From: an uncultured Desulfobacter sp.
GTDB lineage: Bacteria > Desulfobacterota > Desulfobacteria > Desulfobacterales > Desulfobacteraceae
DNA: 64,000 bases
Assembly: GCF_963666675.1 (NCBI RefSeq)
Contig: NZ_OY762929.1
Coordinates: forward strand, 1,612,001 to 1,676,000
Reading direction: 5' to 3'
Both the position numbers and the translations under genes were made by a program. Below the pieces are notes generated by a model. The model was not told the origin of the DNA. It ran no database searches and worked only from the letters and a program-made list of their open reading frames with translations. How positions within the stretch are numbered: the stretch's first letter is position 1; every line of letters begins with the position of its first letter. Below are positions 1-8,051 of the stretch, piece after piece.

Positions 1-442
1 CACGAATAGACGCTTTACGCCCCACGATATCCCCAACGAATTCCGCGGCCAAGGCCTATGACCGAATTGATATCTTGACCAAAAAACCTAAATTTTATGA
101 GATTTGGATTTTTTTGTCCTATATAAAAACTTTGTAATTTTTAAACTTTTTTGGAAATAAAAACGCCAGATACATGGCATCTTAAGCGATTTTTCATCTG
201 AGTGAATATTTAATAATTTTTCTGAATTTTATGAAAAAAAATCATCAGATTTTATTGGGTTTGTCTAATTTGTATCCTGGACGAAAATTTCATAATTTTT
301 CAACTTTTTTTAGAATGAAGACGCCAAATATCAAGGAAGGAAGAGATTCGTTTAATGTTCTATAAAATTGATTCTGGTGAATCTTCGAGCAGTAATGAAA
401 ATAATGCATTAAATTTAGTTTCCATTCGTACAACAGTAACTT
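1..442. other. AT-rich non-coding stretch with a diverged direct repeat
   Basis: No convincing gene. Two segments, about 116-172 and 274-330, look like diverged copies of one another (roughly three quarters identical by eye). Each has a TCCT start, an AATTTTT then AACTTTTTT core and an ACGCCA end. Their role is unknown. The first 60 bases are less AT-rich and may be the tail of something outside the window. Confidence 0.35.
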
Positions 443-979
443 TTATATATCGATACTCTTATTGTCCTCAACGCATTTTTGTGCCTTTTGCCATAAAGAG
501 CAGGCCATATGTTTGAAAGATTTATACTCAGACTCATCAGGAAAGCTACGTTTTGGAATCACATGGAAATGGTAGCTTGATACCTTAATAATAAGGTAAT
601 CCCCCCTTTCAACTATTTCTAAAACACCCTCCCATTTTGATATGCCTTCATTCACCTGAGTTTTTTCAAGAATACCGTCTTCTAAAAGTTCATAATAATG
701 CTCACCCAAAATGCCACTTTTAATATTTGCTGAAATCAATACCCGAATAATAGAAAAGATCGAATCTCCTACCATTCCTCCAAGCCCACCACCCAACGAA
801 ACAATTATATACTTTAGCCAGCCAGTCGTATTATCGGGCACTCCATCTTTCCAAAAAAGAAAGATAAATACGATGCTTGAAAATAATAGGATGTTTACGT
901 AAGTCATCCTTGTTCGAGGTATAGCGCTCAGATTCAGTCTAAGCAAATCAGTTCTTGAAAGGTTCGAAACTACTTTCAT
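443..979 (-). CDS. YcxB-like membrane protein
   Basis: 178 aa. Two hydrophobic segments (about residues 27-43 and 55-80) form a membrane hairpin, followed by a soluble C-terminal part. Residues 92-147 follow the YcxB-like pattern: GEHYYELLEDGI, then a KW in the middle and VIPKRSF near the end. YcxB-like proteins are small membrane proteins of unknown biochemical function. It is the last of three minus-strand genes (lipoprotein, cyclase-like, this one), but 329 bp separate it from the cyclase-like gene, so co-transcription is uncertain. It might be a membrane partner of that gene; this is inference only. Confidence 0.7.
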   Translation of the reverse strand: MKVVSNLSRTDLLRLNLSAIPRTRMTYVNILLFSSIVFIFLFWKDGVPDNTTGWLKYIIVSLGGGLGGMVGDSIFSIIRVLISANIKSGILGEHYYELLEDGILEKTQVNEGISKWEGVLEIVERGDYLIIKVSSYHFHVIPKRSFPDESEYKSFKHMACSLWQKAQKCVEDNKSIDI

Positions 980-1308
980 GATTTCTCTTGCATTTAATTA
1001 GCATTTTGAACAGATCTCAATTCAATTTTATTGGAGATTAACCATTCCTGACAACGAAAGGCAAGAATAAATTTAATATATTATTATCCTCCCTCAACAG
1101 AATAAAAAAGGGTACAAGATGTTGTGCCCATCGCCGCCTCCCGAAAAACGAGCTTTTATAGACATAATCAACACTTCAACGTTGGAGTTCAGGGGGGGGG
1201 GGCTGACTGTAGGGAGGGAACCGGGGCTCGCCCCGGCAGTCCGCTGCAACGACTAATTACATTTCTTGGATAAATGACCTTGAGTTTTTTTTAATTATTA
1301 TTAAACAA
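980..1308. other. intergenic region with 11-G tract and GC-rich hairpin
   Basis: No gene seen. A run of eleven G lies at 1192-1202, unusual in this AT-rich island. At 1221-1236 a short perfect hairpin (CCGGGGC, TC loop, GCCCCGG) follows, without a T run on either strand. The region lies upstream of the YcxB-like gene and downstream of the cyclase-like gene, both on the minus strand, so a slippage-prone tract could affect expression of the YcxB-like gene. Confidence 0.4.
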
Positions 1309-2148
1309 TTAAAAATTTGGCTGTAAATCTATTGTTTCAAACTCTTTATTTAGTTGATCTAATAACAGATCTGTTTCTTGGCATCCAAGGAGCTCTTTGA
1401 TGAGTTCTTGAATATAAATTTTTGTTTTTTCAACAGCTTTATTTTTATTAATATTCGTATGTTTGATTAGAAGTGTAATAGCTTTTTCTATGAAAATACG
1501 GTTTTTTTGATTTGAGTCTCGGTACTTATCTGTATCGAAAGGAATGCCCATGAAACTTCCTATTATGAAAGAATCACTTATATTTCTAAAGGGAAACAGG
1601 GAAATAAAATTTTTGTCCTTTAAAATTAGGTTGGAATATATTTTTTGAACACACTGATCTGTATGTTTTTCAATATACTCATCCACTTTGGAGTCGATTC
1701 CAACAAATGGCAAACCAAATTCCTTTTCCATGTTAAGAGCGTGCTGATAACCAGTGCCGACAAGTATATTTCCTTCGGTATGAAGAACTTTGCCAACGGT
1801 TACGTATCCTCTACACATAATTCCTTTACACAATAAATTGTATGATATTGCATTACATTCTTTGAGTAAGGCGATAACACCAGCCGGAGACTTTTCACAG
1901 GACAATATTGCACAGTCTGAAACTTGAGTTTTTTGAAAGTCTAAATTGTTATTCAATCTCTTGCTATGTGGACAAATGGTGTGCTCATAGTTTGCTGTCC
2001 CCGCTGCCGTTTTTGAAGTCTTAAAAGCATTAACATAAGATAATAAATCGTTTAAAGTAACGTCCAAATTTTCTTCAGATCTTTCTACTAAATTTTTCCA
2101 ACCAAGAATATCTACGAAGCCTATAATTTTTTCCTTATATTGTGCCAT
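1309..2148 (-). CDS. divergent class III nucleotide-cyclase-like protein
   Basis: 279 aa, soluble. The order of short motifs resembles the class III adenylyl/guanylyl cyclase fold: FVDILGW near residue 11 (first metal Asp), QVSDC near residue 77 (second Asp), then CRGYVTVGKV and a LVGTGYQHALNMEKE stretch, equivalent to the R-x-GIxxG and GxxVNxAxRLE segments of the family. Small proteins with FVDILG/SD/RG patterns also occur among the cyclases of the Pycsar phage-defence systems, and the island setting would fit, but no known Pycsar effector is recognisable beside it. The C-terminal 100 residues are helical and lysine-rich and not recognised. Function is inferred from motifs only. Confidence 0.45.
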   Translation of the reverse strand: MAQYKEKIIGFVDILGWKNLVERSEENLDVTLNDLLSYVNAFKTSKTAAGTANYEHTICPHSKRLNNNLDFQKTQVSDCAILSCEKSPAGVIALLKECNAISYNLLCKGIMCRGYVTVGKVLHTEGNILVGTGYQHALNMEKEFGLPFVGIDSKVDEYIEKHTDQCVQKIYSNLILKDKNFISLFPFRNISDSFIIGSFMGIPFDTDKYRDSNQKNRIFIEKAITLLIKHTNINKNKAVEKTKIYIQELIKELLGCQETDLLLDQLNKEFETIDLQPNF

Positions 2149-2270
2149 ATTAGATAGTGTCCATTAAAATAGTTTAGCCAGTTTGAATTGAATGAATTGA
2201 AGTGTAATGTCGTCTTTCAGCAGGAGCACGCTTTTGGGGTTCACTTGAAAAAGCCTTGTTATAAACATAT

Positions 2271-2990
2271 TTAGTAACCGTCTTCCAATACGATATATCT
2301 GATCTGCGAGTTAGAGGCTTCTAAAATTTTGATTAAAATATTTTTATATCTGATAATGTCGCTTTTTTTGATATCATACGTGAAGTTTTGAAAAAAGGCT
2401 GGGCGAGCAATATCATCTTTATATTCTTTATAGGTCATGTTTAAAGTATCTCCAGAGAGCCCTGCATATAAAATTTCTTGTTTAAAACTTCCAGAGTCGT
2501 ATTCTTGCTGTTTTTCTACCATAGGGGAGAAGTACTGAACGCCTCCTTGTCCGACGTTAAGAACTGCATGATTATGAAAACCTAATCCATCTTTATAATA
2601 TGGATGAGGATCTAATAATTCCCCTGATTTGCTTATCTTTAGATAAAAACCGCCGGAAATATAACCATCAGCGCGAATGTATAGGCTTCCATCGTCCAGG
2701 TCTTTATGTTGGACCTTATAAATTTCACCCTCTATAATTTTAACTCTTGTGTCACTATTCTTGATGGCTTTGAAATTTATAGAATCTTTTTGAATTAATT
2801 TTAAATGACTGTATTCGATTATATTGTCACCGATAAATACAGTTTTTTCTCCTCCAAGTTCATAATTTTTCAATACTTTAACGTCGGTTGTAGTGTCTGG
2901 GTTATAGGCACTAATTTTTCTAATTCCCGTACTGCACCCAAAAAAAATTAACGTAGACAAAGCAAATATAGCAACTTTTTTTAAAATCAT
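2271..2990 (-). CDS. putative lipoprotein
   Basis: 239 aa from the ATG at 2990. This start is preferred over the upstream ATG at 3050 because AAGGAAC lies just before it and because it puts a classic lipoprotein signal at the N-terminus: MILKKVAIFALSTLIFFGC, with the lipobox Cys at residue 19. The remainder is a soluble, beta-rich, periplasm-facing domain with no motif I recognise. It lies 122 bp upstream of the cyclase-like gene on the same strand and could be co-transcribed with it. Confidence 0.6.
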   Translation of the reverse strand: MILKKVAIFALSTLIFFGCSTGIRKISAYNPDTTTDVKVLKNYELGGEKTVFIGDNIIEYSHLKLIQKDSINFKAIKNSDTRVKIIEGEIYKVQHKDLDDGSLYIRADGYISGGFYLKISKSGELLDPHPYYKDGLGFHNHAVLNVGQGGVQYFSPMVEKQQEYDSGSFKQEILYAGLSGDTLNMTYKEYKDDIARPAFFQNFTYDIKKSDIIRYKNILIKILEASNSQIRYIVLEDGY

Positions 2991-3586
2991 TTTTTGAGTT
3001 CCTTTTCCGATAGCTTTTTTATTTATAATAAGTCGATCCGTGATTTCCATTCATCTTTAAGACTTACTTATTTAACGAGATAACATCCCAAAAGTATAAA
3101 TGAATAGATCTGCATAAATATTTAAAAATCAACAATGAAATTATTAACATCATCAGGGAAGGCTTGCAAATTTTTCCGTCAAATTGCCACATAATTGACT
3201 AAGCACTTATGGTATGATTGAACTGATTTTCATGAAATTATTCAGAACTATATCTTGTATCTGCCCTAAAAAACAATTTTAATTAAAAGTTAACCGTATT
3301 GAAACCCGGCAACACATTGGCTAGGGAAACCCCTTAAAGAAAGATGAAATACAAAATACAGACTTAAAATGGTTGCGGTTTTGGTTGCAGGTTTTATCCT
3401 AAAACAGACAAAAAAAGAAAGAATATAGGGGAAGACGTCTTGAAACAAGGGCTTTTTAAGGCTTTTGCCGCAATAGCAACGGCTTTGGGAGCAGGGTGTC
3501 AGAAGTCCATTTTATGTATTGGATTGATTTTTTGTTACTACAAAAAATAATTGACTTCGATATTATTTGTTACTACAATAAATGTC
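2991..3586. other. intergenic region upstream of brnT
   Basis: No gene recognised over about 600 bp. It separates the minus-strand lipoprotein from the plus-strand toxin-antitoxin pair, so both promoters should lie here. The right end carries a 13-bp direct repeat and a strong promoter (entered separately). Confidence 0.5.
3531..3579 (+). promoter_or_regulatory. brnTA promoter with paired direct repeats
   Basis: A near-consensus sigma-70 promoter: TTGACT at 3551-3556, 17-bp spacer, TACAAT at 3574-3579. The 13-mer TTTGTTACTACAA occurs twice, at 3531-3543 and 3566-3578, 35 bp apart; the second copy overlaps the -10 box. BrnA-type antitoxins repress their own promoter, so the repeats are candidate operator sites (inference). 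The predicted transcription start falls at or next to the brnT ATG. Confidence 0.6.
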
Positions 3587-3862
3587 ATGAAGATTGAATA
3601 TGACCCAAATAAAAATCAATGGAATATCAAAAATAGGGGGATTTGCTTTGATCGTGCGGCTGATCTTGATTGGGCTTCGGCACAAATTATAGAAGATGTT
3701 CGTAATGATTACCCAGAAAGACGTTTTGTTGCCACTGCTTTTCTGGAAATACGATTGCATATTCTGTGCTTTACTCCCATTGAAGGCGGCATAAGGGTCA
3801 TAAGTTTTCGGAAAGCAAATAAACGGGAGGTTAGGAGATATGAACAAGTCTTTAACAGATGA
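3587..3862 (+). CDS. brnT: BrnT family toxin
   Basis: 91 aa from the ATG at 3587. BrnT toxins are small RNases of type II toxin-antitoxin modules. The protein shows the family pattern: an IEYDPNKNQWN start, a WASAQ segment, RFVATAFLE in the middle, and the C-terminal ISFRKANKREVRRYE. The start at 3587 matches family N-termini. A longer TTG-started reading from 3551 would run through the promoter and is rejected. The gene has essentially no leader, because the -10 box ends 7 bp before the ATG. It overlaps brnA by 23 bp. Confidence 0.85.
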   Translation: MKIEYDPNKNQWNIKNRGICFDRAADLDWASAQIIEDVRNDYPERRFVATAFLEIRLHILCFTPIEGGIRVISFRKANKREVRRYEQVFNR

Positions 3863-4100
3863 AACCGGCGAAGTCAGAGAACTGACCACCAAAGACTTTA
3901 AATCAATGAAGTCCATAAGCGATTTCCCAGAACTACAGGGACTTGTAAAAAAAGGCCGTCCAAAGAAGGATAACCCGAAAAAATCGACCACCATCCGGCT
4001 CGACGCTGAAGTTTTAGATTTTTTTAAAGCACGCGGTAAAGGCTGGCAGACTGAAATCAATAATGTTCTCCAAGATTATGTTGATTCCCAAAGTGCGTGA
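3840..4100 (+). CDS. brnA: BrnA family antitoxin
   Basis: 86 aa. BrnA antitoxins bind and neutralise BrnT and repress the operon through a C-terminal ribbon-helix-helix. Here the flexible N-terminus (1-35, which should wrap the toxin) leads into KKGRPKKDNPKKSTTIRLDAEVLDFFKARGKGWQ split over residues 37-70, the ribbon-helix-helix seen in BrnA. A GGAG ribosome site lies before the start, inside the end of brnT. The 23-bp overlap and toxin-first order are typical of the family. Confidence 0.85.
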   Translation: MNKSLTDETGEVRELTTKDFKSMKSISDFPELQGLVKKGRPKKDNPKKSTTIRLDAEVLDFFKARGKGWQTEINNVLQDYVDSQSA

Positions 4101-4260
4101 TTATTTTGTCTTTAGGAATCAATTTTAAAATTGATTTGGCTCTACTGGTATTCCACTGGTGTCTGTTTAATTCGACTCCCAATTATGGAGTTGAACTAAA
4201 GATGGGGCAAAGATGGGGCGCACAATATCAATTGATTGAAATTATTTGATTTTTTTCTAT

Positions 4261-4292
4261 GGACACGGGTTCAACTCCCGTCGCCTCCACCA
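4261..4292 (+). other. ssrA (tmRNA) 3'-end copy, attachment site
   Basis: The 32 bases contain a T-arm (GGACACGGGTTCAACTCCCG), the acceptor strand CGCCTCC and a final ACCA. This fits the 3' end of a tmRNA of the GGGGGCG-starting type. The remaining body of ssrA is absent: the brnA gene and unrelated DNA lie upstream. It is therefore a partial copy, as left by site-specific integration into ssrA, and the intact gene should lie at the other end of the element. Confidence 0.7.
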
Positions 4293-4307
4293 TTAATTGT
4301 TAAATTA

Positions 4308-4350
4308 ACCGATTCTGTTGCCGATTGCGGTACTCAGAATCGGTTTTTTT
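4308..4350 (+). terminator. rho-independent terminator after the ssrA 3' end
   Basis: A perfect 11-bp stem (AACCGATTCTG at 4308-4318 with CAGAATCGGTT at 4335-4345) followed by a T run to 4350. It is probably the original terminator of the intact ssrA gene before the island inserted. Confidence 0.8.
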
Positions 4351-4390
4351 GTTCAGGAATCCGCATACAGTATTCCGGATGGGAGACTTT

Positions 4391-6685
4391 TTAAATGACT
4401 TTAGTTTTATCCAGCTGTTTTCGGATTTCACCAGTCAGTTTATGTAGGGCAACCGGTTTCATAAGAAATCCGTCTGCACCTTTGTCTGCGTAATCGCCGT
4501 TAGAAATATTTTCACTGAATCCTGTGCAAATAATGGCGGGAATATTATGCCTAATTCGTTTGATCTTCTGTATTAATTTATCTCCTGTCATGTCCGGCAT
4601 GGTCATATCCGTGAGCAACAGATCAAAGGATGCGGGATCTTTTTCAAAAGCATTCAACGCCTCAATGCTGCTGGTAAATGCCGAAACACGATAACCGTAT
4701 TTTTCCAGCACGGCCTTTCCCATCTGTGCGATACTGCCTTCGTCATCCACCAGCAGTATGCGTTCTGTCCCTTTGACAATGTTGATGTTTTCTCCTGGAT
4801 CCTGATTTTGCTCGTTGCTGGTAACCGGTATGTAAACATGAAAGGTTGTGCCTTTATCGGGCTCTGAATATACTTTAATATCTCCATTAAGATTTTTTAT
4901 AATGCCATACGCAATTGAAAGGCCTAATCCGGTCCCTTTTCCCTCTTTTTTTGTCGTAAAATAGGGGTCGAATATCTGCTCCAAAGTGTTTTTATCCATA
5001 CCGCACCCTGTATCGGACACTGTCAGGCAGATGTAATCTCCAGAGGGTAAGCCGGCAATGCCATACTGCCCGTCCGCGGTGAGCGAGATTTCCTCTAAAG
5101 CAACATCAATGGTTCCCTCTTTGTCCTGAACAGCATGAAACGCGTTGGTGCAAAGATTCATAATTACCTGGTGAAGATTTGTGGGATCGGCAAATACAGG
5201 CTTGCACTCGGACATGACATGTTGGCGAATCACAATATTCTTTGGAATCGTCGATCTCAATAATTTCAAAGCTTCTTTCAGGATGCTTTGGAGCGATACG
5301 ATTTGATTTTTCATTGCACCTTGACGACTGAAGGTCAGAATTTGTTCGATAAGCGACTTTGCCCTGGATGCTGCCTGGAAAATTTCCTGGGCCATTTCAT
5401 ACTTCGGGTCATTGGGGGGGAAATCATCCAAAAACATTTCAGCGTAGCCCTGAATGGGAAATAAAATGTTGTTGAAATCATGGGCAATGCCGCCGGCCAA
5501 TGTGCCGATGGCTTCCATTTTTTGATAATGCCGTATCCGTTCTTCAAGCAGTTCTTTTTCTTTTAGCATTTTTTTCTGTTTTTCAGCCTGGTTTTCCAGT
5601 GCGCCGGCCATTTCGTTAAATCCGTCAGCAATAATTTTGCTGTGCTTAACATCCGATAATCCATTGAGCCGATATGAAAAATCTCCGGTTTTAATTCGCT
5701 CAAAGGCCGTTTTGATTTTTTGATCAATGACATGTTCCATTGATTGGCGGGGGAAAATACAAAATAAAAGCCAGCGAACCCCCTCGATTGCCTGGTAATA
5801 TCCCATTAACTCAGATGCCGTTTCCGGTTTAAGCACAAAGTGTCCGCTTTTTTTTCTCAGCAATTCCCGGGGTGACAATGATTTGAATCCCGAATCAAGC
5901 TCATGAAAATGGGTTTGAAAAATGCTGCCTTTTTTCGAGTCAATCCGGGTTTCAATCTGTGGATGCGCCACCAGATTTCCTGCCTGGTCCACTATGAAAT
6001 TGACCTGTCCTTCAAGAAGCGTGTCAAATATATATTCCGGATAAAGGCTGATCATGGGCAGATCAATACTCCATAAACCCAAAAATTGGTTTTGGACTTT
6101 TACAGGAATCGAAACGGATAAAATTAAGCCCTCTCCGGCATAATCAATGGTCGGTTGTGTCCACTGAATCTCTGCTTTTGGATTGTTTTGGGGGCATACA
6201 GATTGGAATGTATGATAGGTACGCCAGTCAAAATCCGGCGTGATGGCCCTTATTTGATCAATATATGGGAATTGCAAAGCGGTGTTGGTTATATCCTGAT
6301 AGTAAATCCATGCGGTCTCCGGTAAACTGTGCCATATCTCTTTGAGCAACGGACCGATATTTCTCAGCGCATACATGCGAAAACAGGCATTTTTATTGCT
6401 GACCAAATCGGGGTGCCAGGAATAGGAGATGATATTCCCGGGCGCACGATTTTCCCGAAAGGCCTTTAATTGAGGTAGGCTCAGCCAGAAACCGTCTTTA
6501 TCAATTCCAAATCCGTCTTCATCAAACCACGCTTTTATATCATGTTCATCAGCCCGGATTTCAGTGAACAGTATCTGGGACAGCCTTCTTAGTTCATGCA
6601 GGCGTTCATGATAGCGCTCGATATTTGAACCTAACGTTGCGCTGATTTTCTGGAGTTGCATTTGAATGGAATCATCGTTTGTCAT
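4391..6685 (-). CDS. hybrid sensor histidine kinase with Cache-like sensor and receiver
   Basis: 764 aa. Order: N-terminal Cache-like sensor (about 50-315), HAMP-like linker (320-370), DHp with phospho-acceptor H402 in GGIAHDFNNIL, HATPase (500-620; DTGCGM and GKGTGLGLS present), and receiver (640-760) with acceptor D693 in LTDMTMPD. All catalytic boxes are intact. Neither an N-terminal membrane segment nor a clear one before the HAMP-like linker is visible, although Cache domains are usually periplasmic; a cytoplasmic sensor is the simplest reading. It lies 157 bp downstream of cheR on the same strand and may be the last gene of the chemotaxis cluster or have its own promoter. Confidence 0.85.
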   Translation of the reverse strand: MTNDDSIQMQLQKISATLGSNIERYHERLHELRRLSQILFTEIRADEHDIKAWFDEDGFGIDKDGFWLSLPQLKAFRENRAPGNIISYSWHPDLVSNKNACFRMYALRNIGPLLKEIWHSLPETAWIYYQDITNTALQFPYIDQIRAITPDFDWRTYHTFQSVCPQNNPKAEIQWTQPTIDYAGEGLILSVSIPVKVQNQFLGLWSIDLPMISLYPEYIFDTLLEGQVNFIVDQAGNLVAHPQIETRIDSKKGSIFQTHFHELDSGFKSLSPRELLRKKSGHFVLKPETASELMGYYQAIEGVRWLLFCIFPRQSMEHVIDQKIKTAFERIKTGDFSYRLNGLSDVKHSKIIADGFNEMAGALENQAEKQKKMLKEKELLEERIRHYQKMEAIGTLAGGIAHDFNNILFPIQGYAEMFLDDFPPNDPKYEMAQEIFQAASRAKSLIEQILTFSRQGAMKNQIVSLQSILKEALKLLRSTIPKNIVIRQHVMSECKPVFADPTNLHQVIMNLCTNAFHAVQDKEGTIDVALEEISLTADGQYGIAGLPSGDYICLTVSDTGCGMDKNTLEQIFDPYFTTKKEGKGTGLGLSIAYGIIKNLNGDIKVYSEPDKGTTFHVYIPVTSNEQNQDPGENINIVKGTERILLVDDEGSIAQMGKAVLEKYGYRVSAFTSSIEALNAFEKDPASFDLLLTDMTMPDMTGDKLIQKIKRIRHNIPAIICTGFSENISNGDYADKGADGFLMKPVALHKLTGEIRKQLDKTKVI

Positions 6686-6842
6686 ATTTTCTCCAAATAC
6701 GCTTCCGCTGTTTAAAAGAGCGCCTTGTTGGGGGAGGGCTTGCCATAATTTAAATGGGGGGATTCGGCAAAAAGAGAAAGAGCTATGACTCTAATGAACT
6801 TCAGTATAATGAATCTTATCAGATCAGCCGGAGTACATAAAC

Positions 6843-7640
6843 CTATTTTACATAAAGACTGGGGATCCCTGCCACAGATTTAAACGCATGTTTCATATTC
6901 ATAAGGCTTTCAGCGTTGCCGATGGCAAAAAAACCGCCGGTATTAAGGGCTTTGTATAATTTATCCACGACGGATTCACTGGTTTGATTGTTAAAATAGA
7001 TCATTACGTTTCGACATAAAACGGCATCAAAATCCGAGCGGGGGATGCGGTCTGCGATCAAATTGAATTTTTTGAAGGTGATGTGCTGTTGTATCTCTTT
7101 TTTTACTTTTAAGTATCCTTTATATTTTCCGGTTCCTTTCTGGAAATAACGATGCAGGATCGCCAGGGGAACCTGTTTGACCTTGTCATTTTTATATATT
7201 CCCTTTTGGGCAACCTCCAACACGGAATGGGATATATCTGTGGCCAGGATGGAAAACGTGACACCCAACCCCTTTAATTGGACGGCCGTGGTGTAGGGTT
7301 CATCTCCGGTGGAACATGCGGCGCACCAGACTTTGAAATGCTTTACCTCACGTTTGGGGTGAGCGCCGAACTGTTTCACGATGTGTTCAATACTTTTATT
7401 CTCCCGGTAAAAAAAAGAGTGATTGGTTGTAATCGTATCGATAAATTCGATGACTTCGCGTTCATTTGACCTCAAATGGGATAAGTAGTCCTGGACATTC
7501 ATCTGGGTCATGCGCATACGCTTGGCAACCTTGGATTTTAATAATTCAAGCTTTCCCTCATGGAGATTGATGCCGCATGTCTTATATACAAGTGATTTTA
7601 ATTCGGTCAGTTCACTTCGTTTAAACAGTATAGAATTCAT
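6843..7640 (-). CDS. cheR: chemotaxis protein methyltransferase CheR
   Basis: 265 aa, standard length. CheR transfers methyl groups from SAM to glutamates of chemoreceptors. The N-terminal helical domain (1-75) contains the KRMRMTQM basic helix that contacts receptors. The SAM-binding domain shows NHSFFYRENK (about 93-102), WCAACSTGDEPYT, ATDIS and DAVLCRNVMIYF. There are no C-terminal TPRs. It lies 11 bp after the response regulator gene and is the distal gene of the cheW-mcp-cheA-cheD-HDOD-cheY-cheX-cheB run. Confidence 0.95.
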   Translation of the reverse strand: MNSILFKRSELTELKSLVYKTCGINLHEGKLELLKSKVAKRMRMTQMNVQDYLSHLRSNEREVIEFIDTITTNHSFFYRENKSIEHIVKQFGAHPKREVKHFKVWCAACSTGDEPYTTAVQLKGLGVTFSILATDISHSVLEVAQKGIYKNDKVKQVPLAILHRYFQKGTGKYKGYLKVKKEIQQHITFKKFNLIADRIPRSDFDAVLCRNVMIYFNNQTSESVVDKLYKALNTGGFFAIGNAESLMNMKHAFKSVAGIPSLYVK

Positions 7641-7651
7641 TTTATTTGATT

Positions 7652-8038
7652 TTACATTTTTTTCCAGCGGTTGACTTTTTCAAATGCCGATTCTGCCGTT
7701 CTCAGCAGCGTCGATACATTCACGGGCTTTTTAAAATAATCTTCAAACCCGACATCAAGACATTCCGACAGTTGAAATAAAGAGGCGTAGCCGGTAATGG
7801 CATAGATGATGGACATGGGCTTGAGGCTTTTCACCTTCTTGCATAATTCCATACCGTTCATCACGGGCATATTTAAATCAAAAAACATGACCATGATGTT
7901 ACTCTCTTCGATAATTTTTAGTGCATCCTGGGCATTTTCCGCGGTGGAAACGTCGTAACCTGCCTTGGTAAATAATTGAGACAGCAATCTTAAAATGGGG
8001 CGCTCGTCATCAACGATTAATATTTTTTTATTTTCCAT
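7652..8038 (-). CDS. single-domain response regulator
   Basis: About 128 aa. CheY-like receiver: ILIVDDE at the N-terminus, the phospho-acceptor Asp in FFDLNMPVMNG, and the conserved Lys in FKKPVN. There is no output domain. The start is set by AAGGAG at 8045-8050, which suits the ATG at 8038 (6-bp spacing); the adjacent ATG at 8041 is possible, and the longer reading from 8095 would run into the upstream gene. It lies directly after a DHp-only half-kinase and could receive phosphate from or give it to that protein. Confidence 0.85.
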   Translation of the reverse strand: MENKKILIVDDERPILRLLSQLFTKAGYDVSTAENAQDALKIIEESNIMVMFFDLNMPVMNGMELCKKVKSLKPMSIIYAITGYASLFQLSECLDVGFEDYFKKPVNVSTLLRTAESAFEKVNRWKKM

Positions 8039-8051
8039 CATTTTCTCCTTT

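Larger units (their letters stand above)
1..4292. mobile_element. right part of a genomic island ending at ssrA 3' end
   Basis: The stretch left of the tmRNA 3' fragment (4261-4292) is visibly more AT-rich than the rest of the window and carries accessory genes only: a YcxB-like protein, a cyclase-like protein, a lipoprotein and a BrnT/BrnA toxin-antitoxin pair. Integrative elements often insert in the 3' end of ssrA and leave a short copy of that end at their far border, with the host terminator beyond it, which is what is seen here. No integrase is present, so it would have to lie at the other end, outside the window. The left limit is unknown. Confidence 0.55.

Noticed and set aside
1..61. 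Possible end of a reading frame entering from the left
   Set aside because: Only about 20 codons are visible and two strands are open, so no call is possible.
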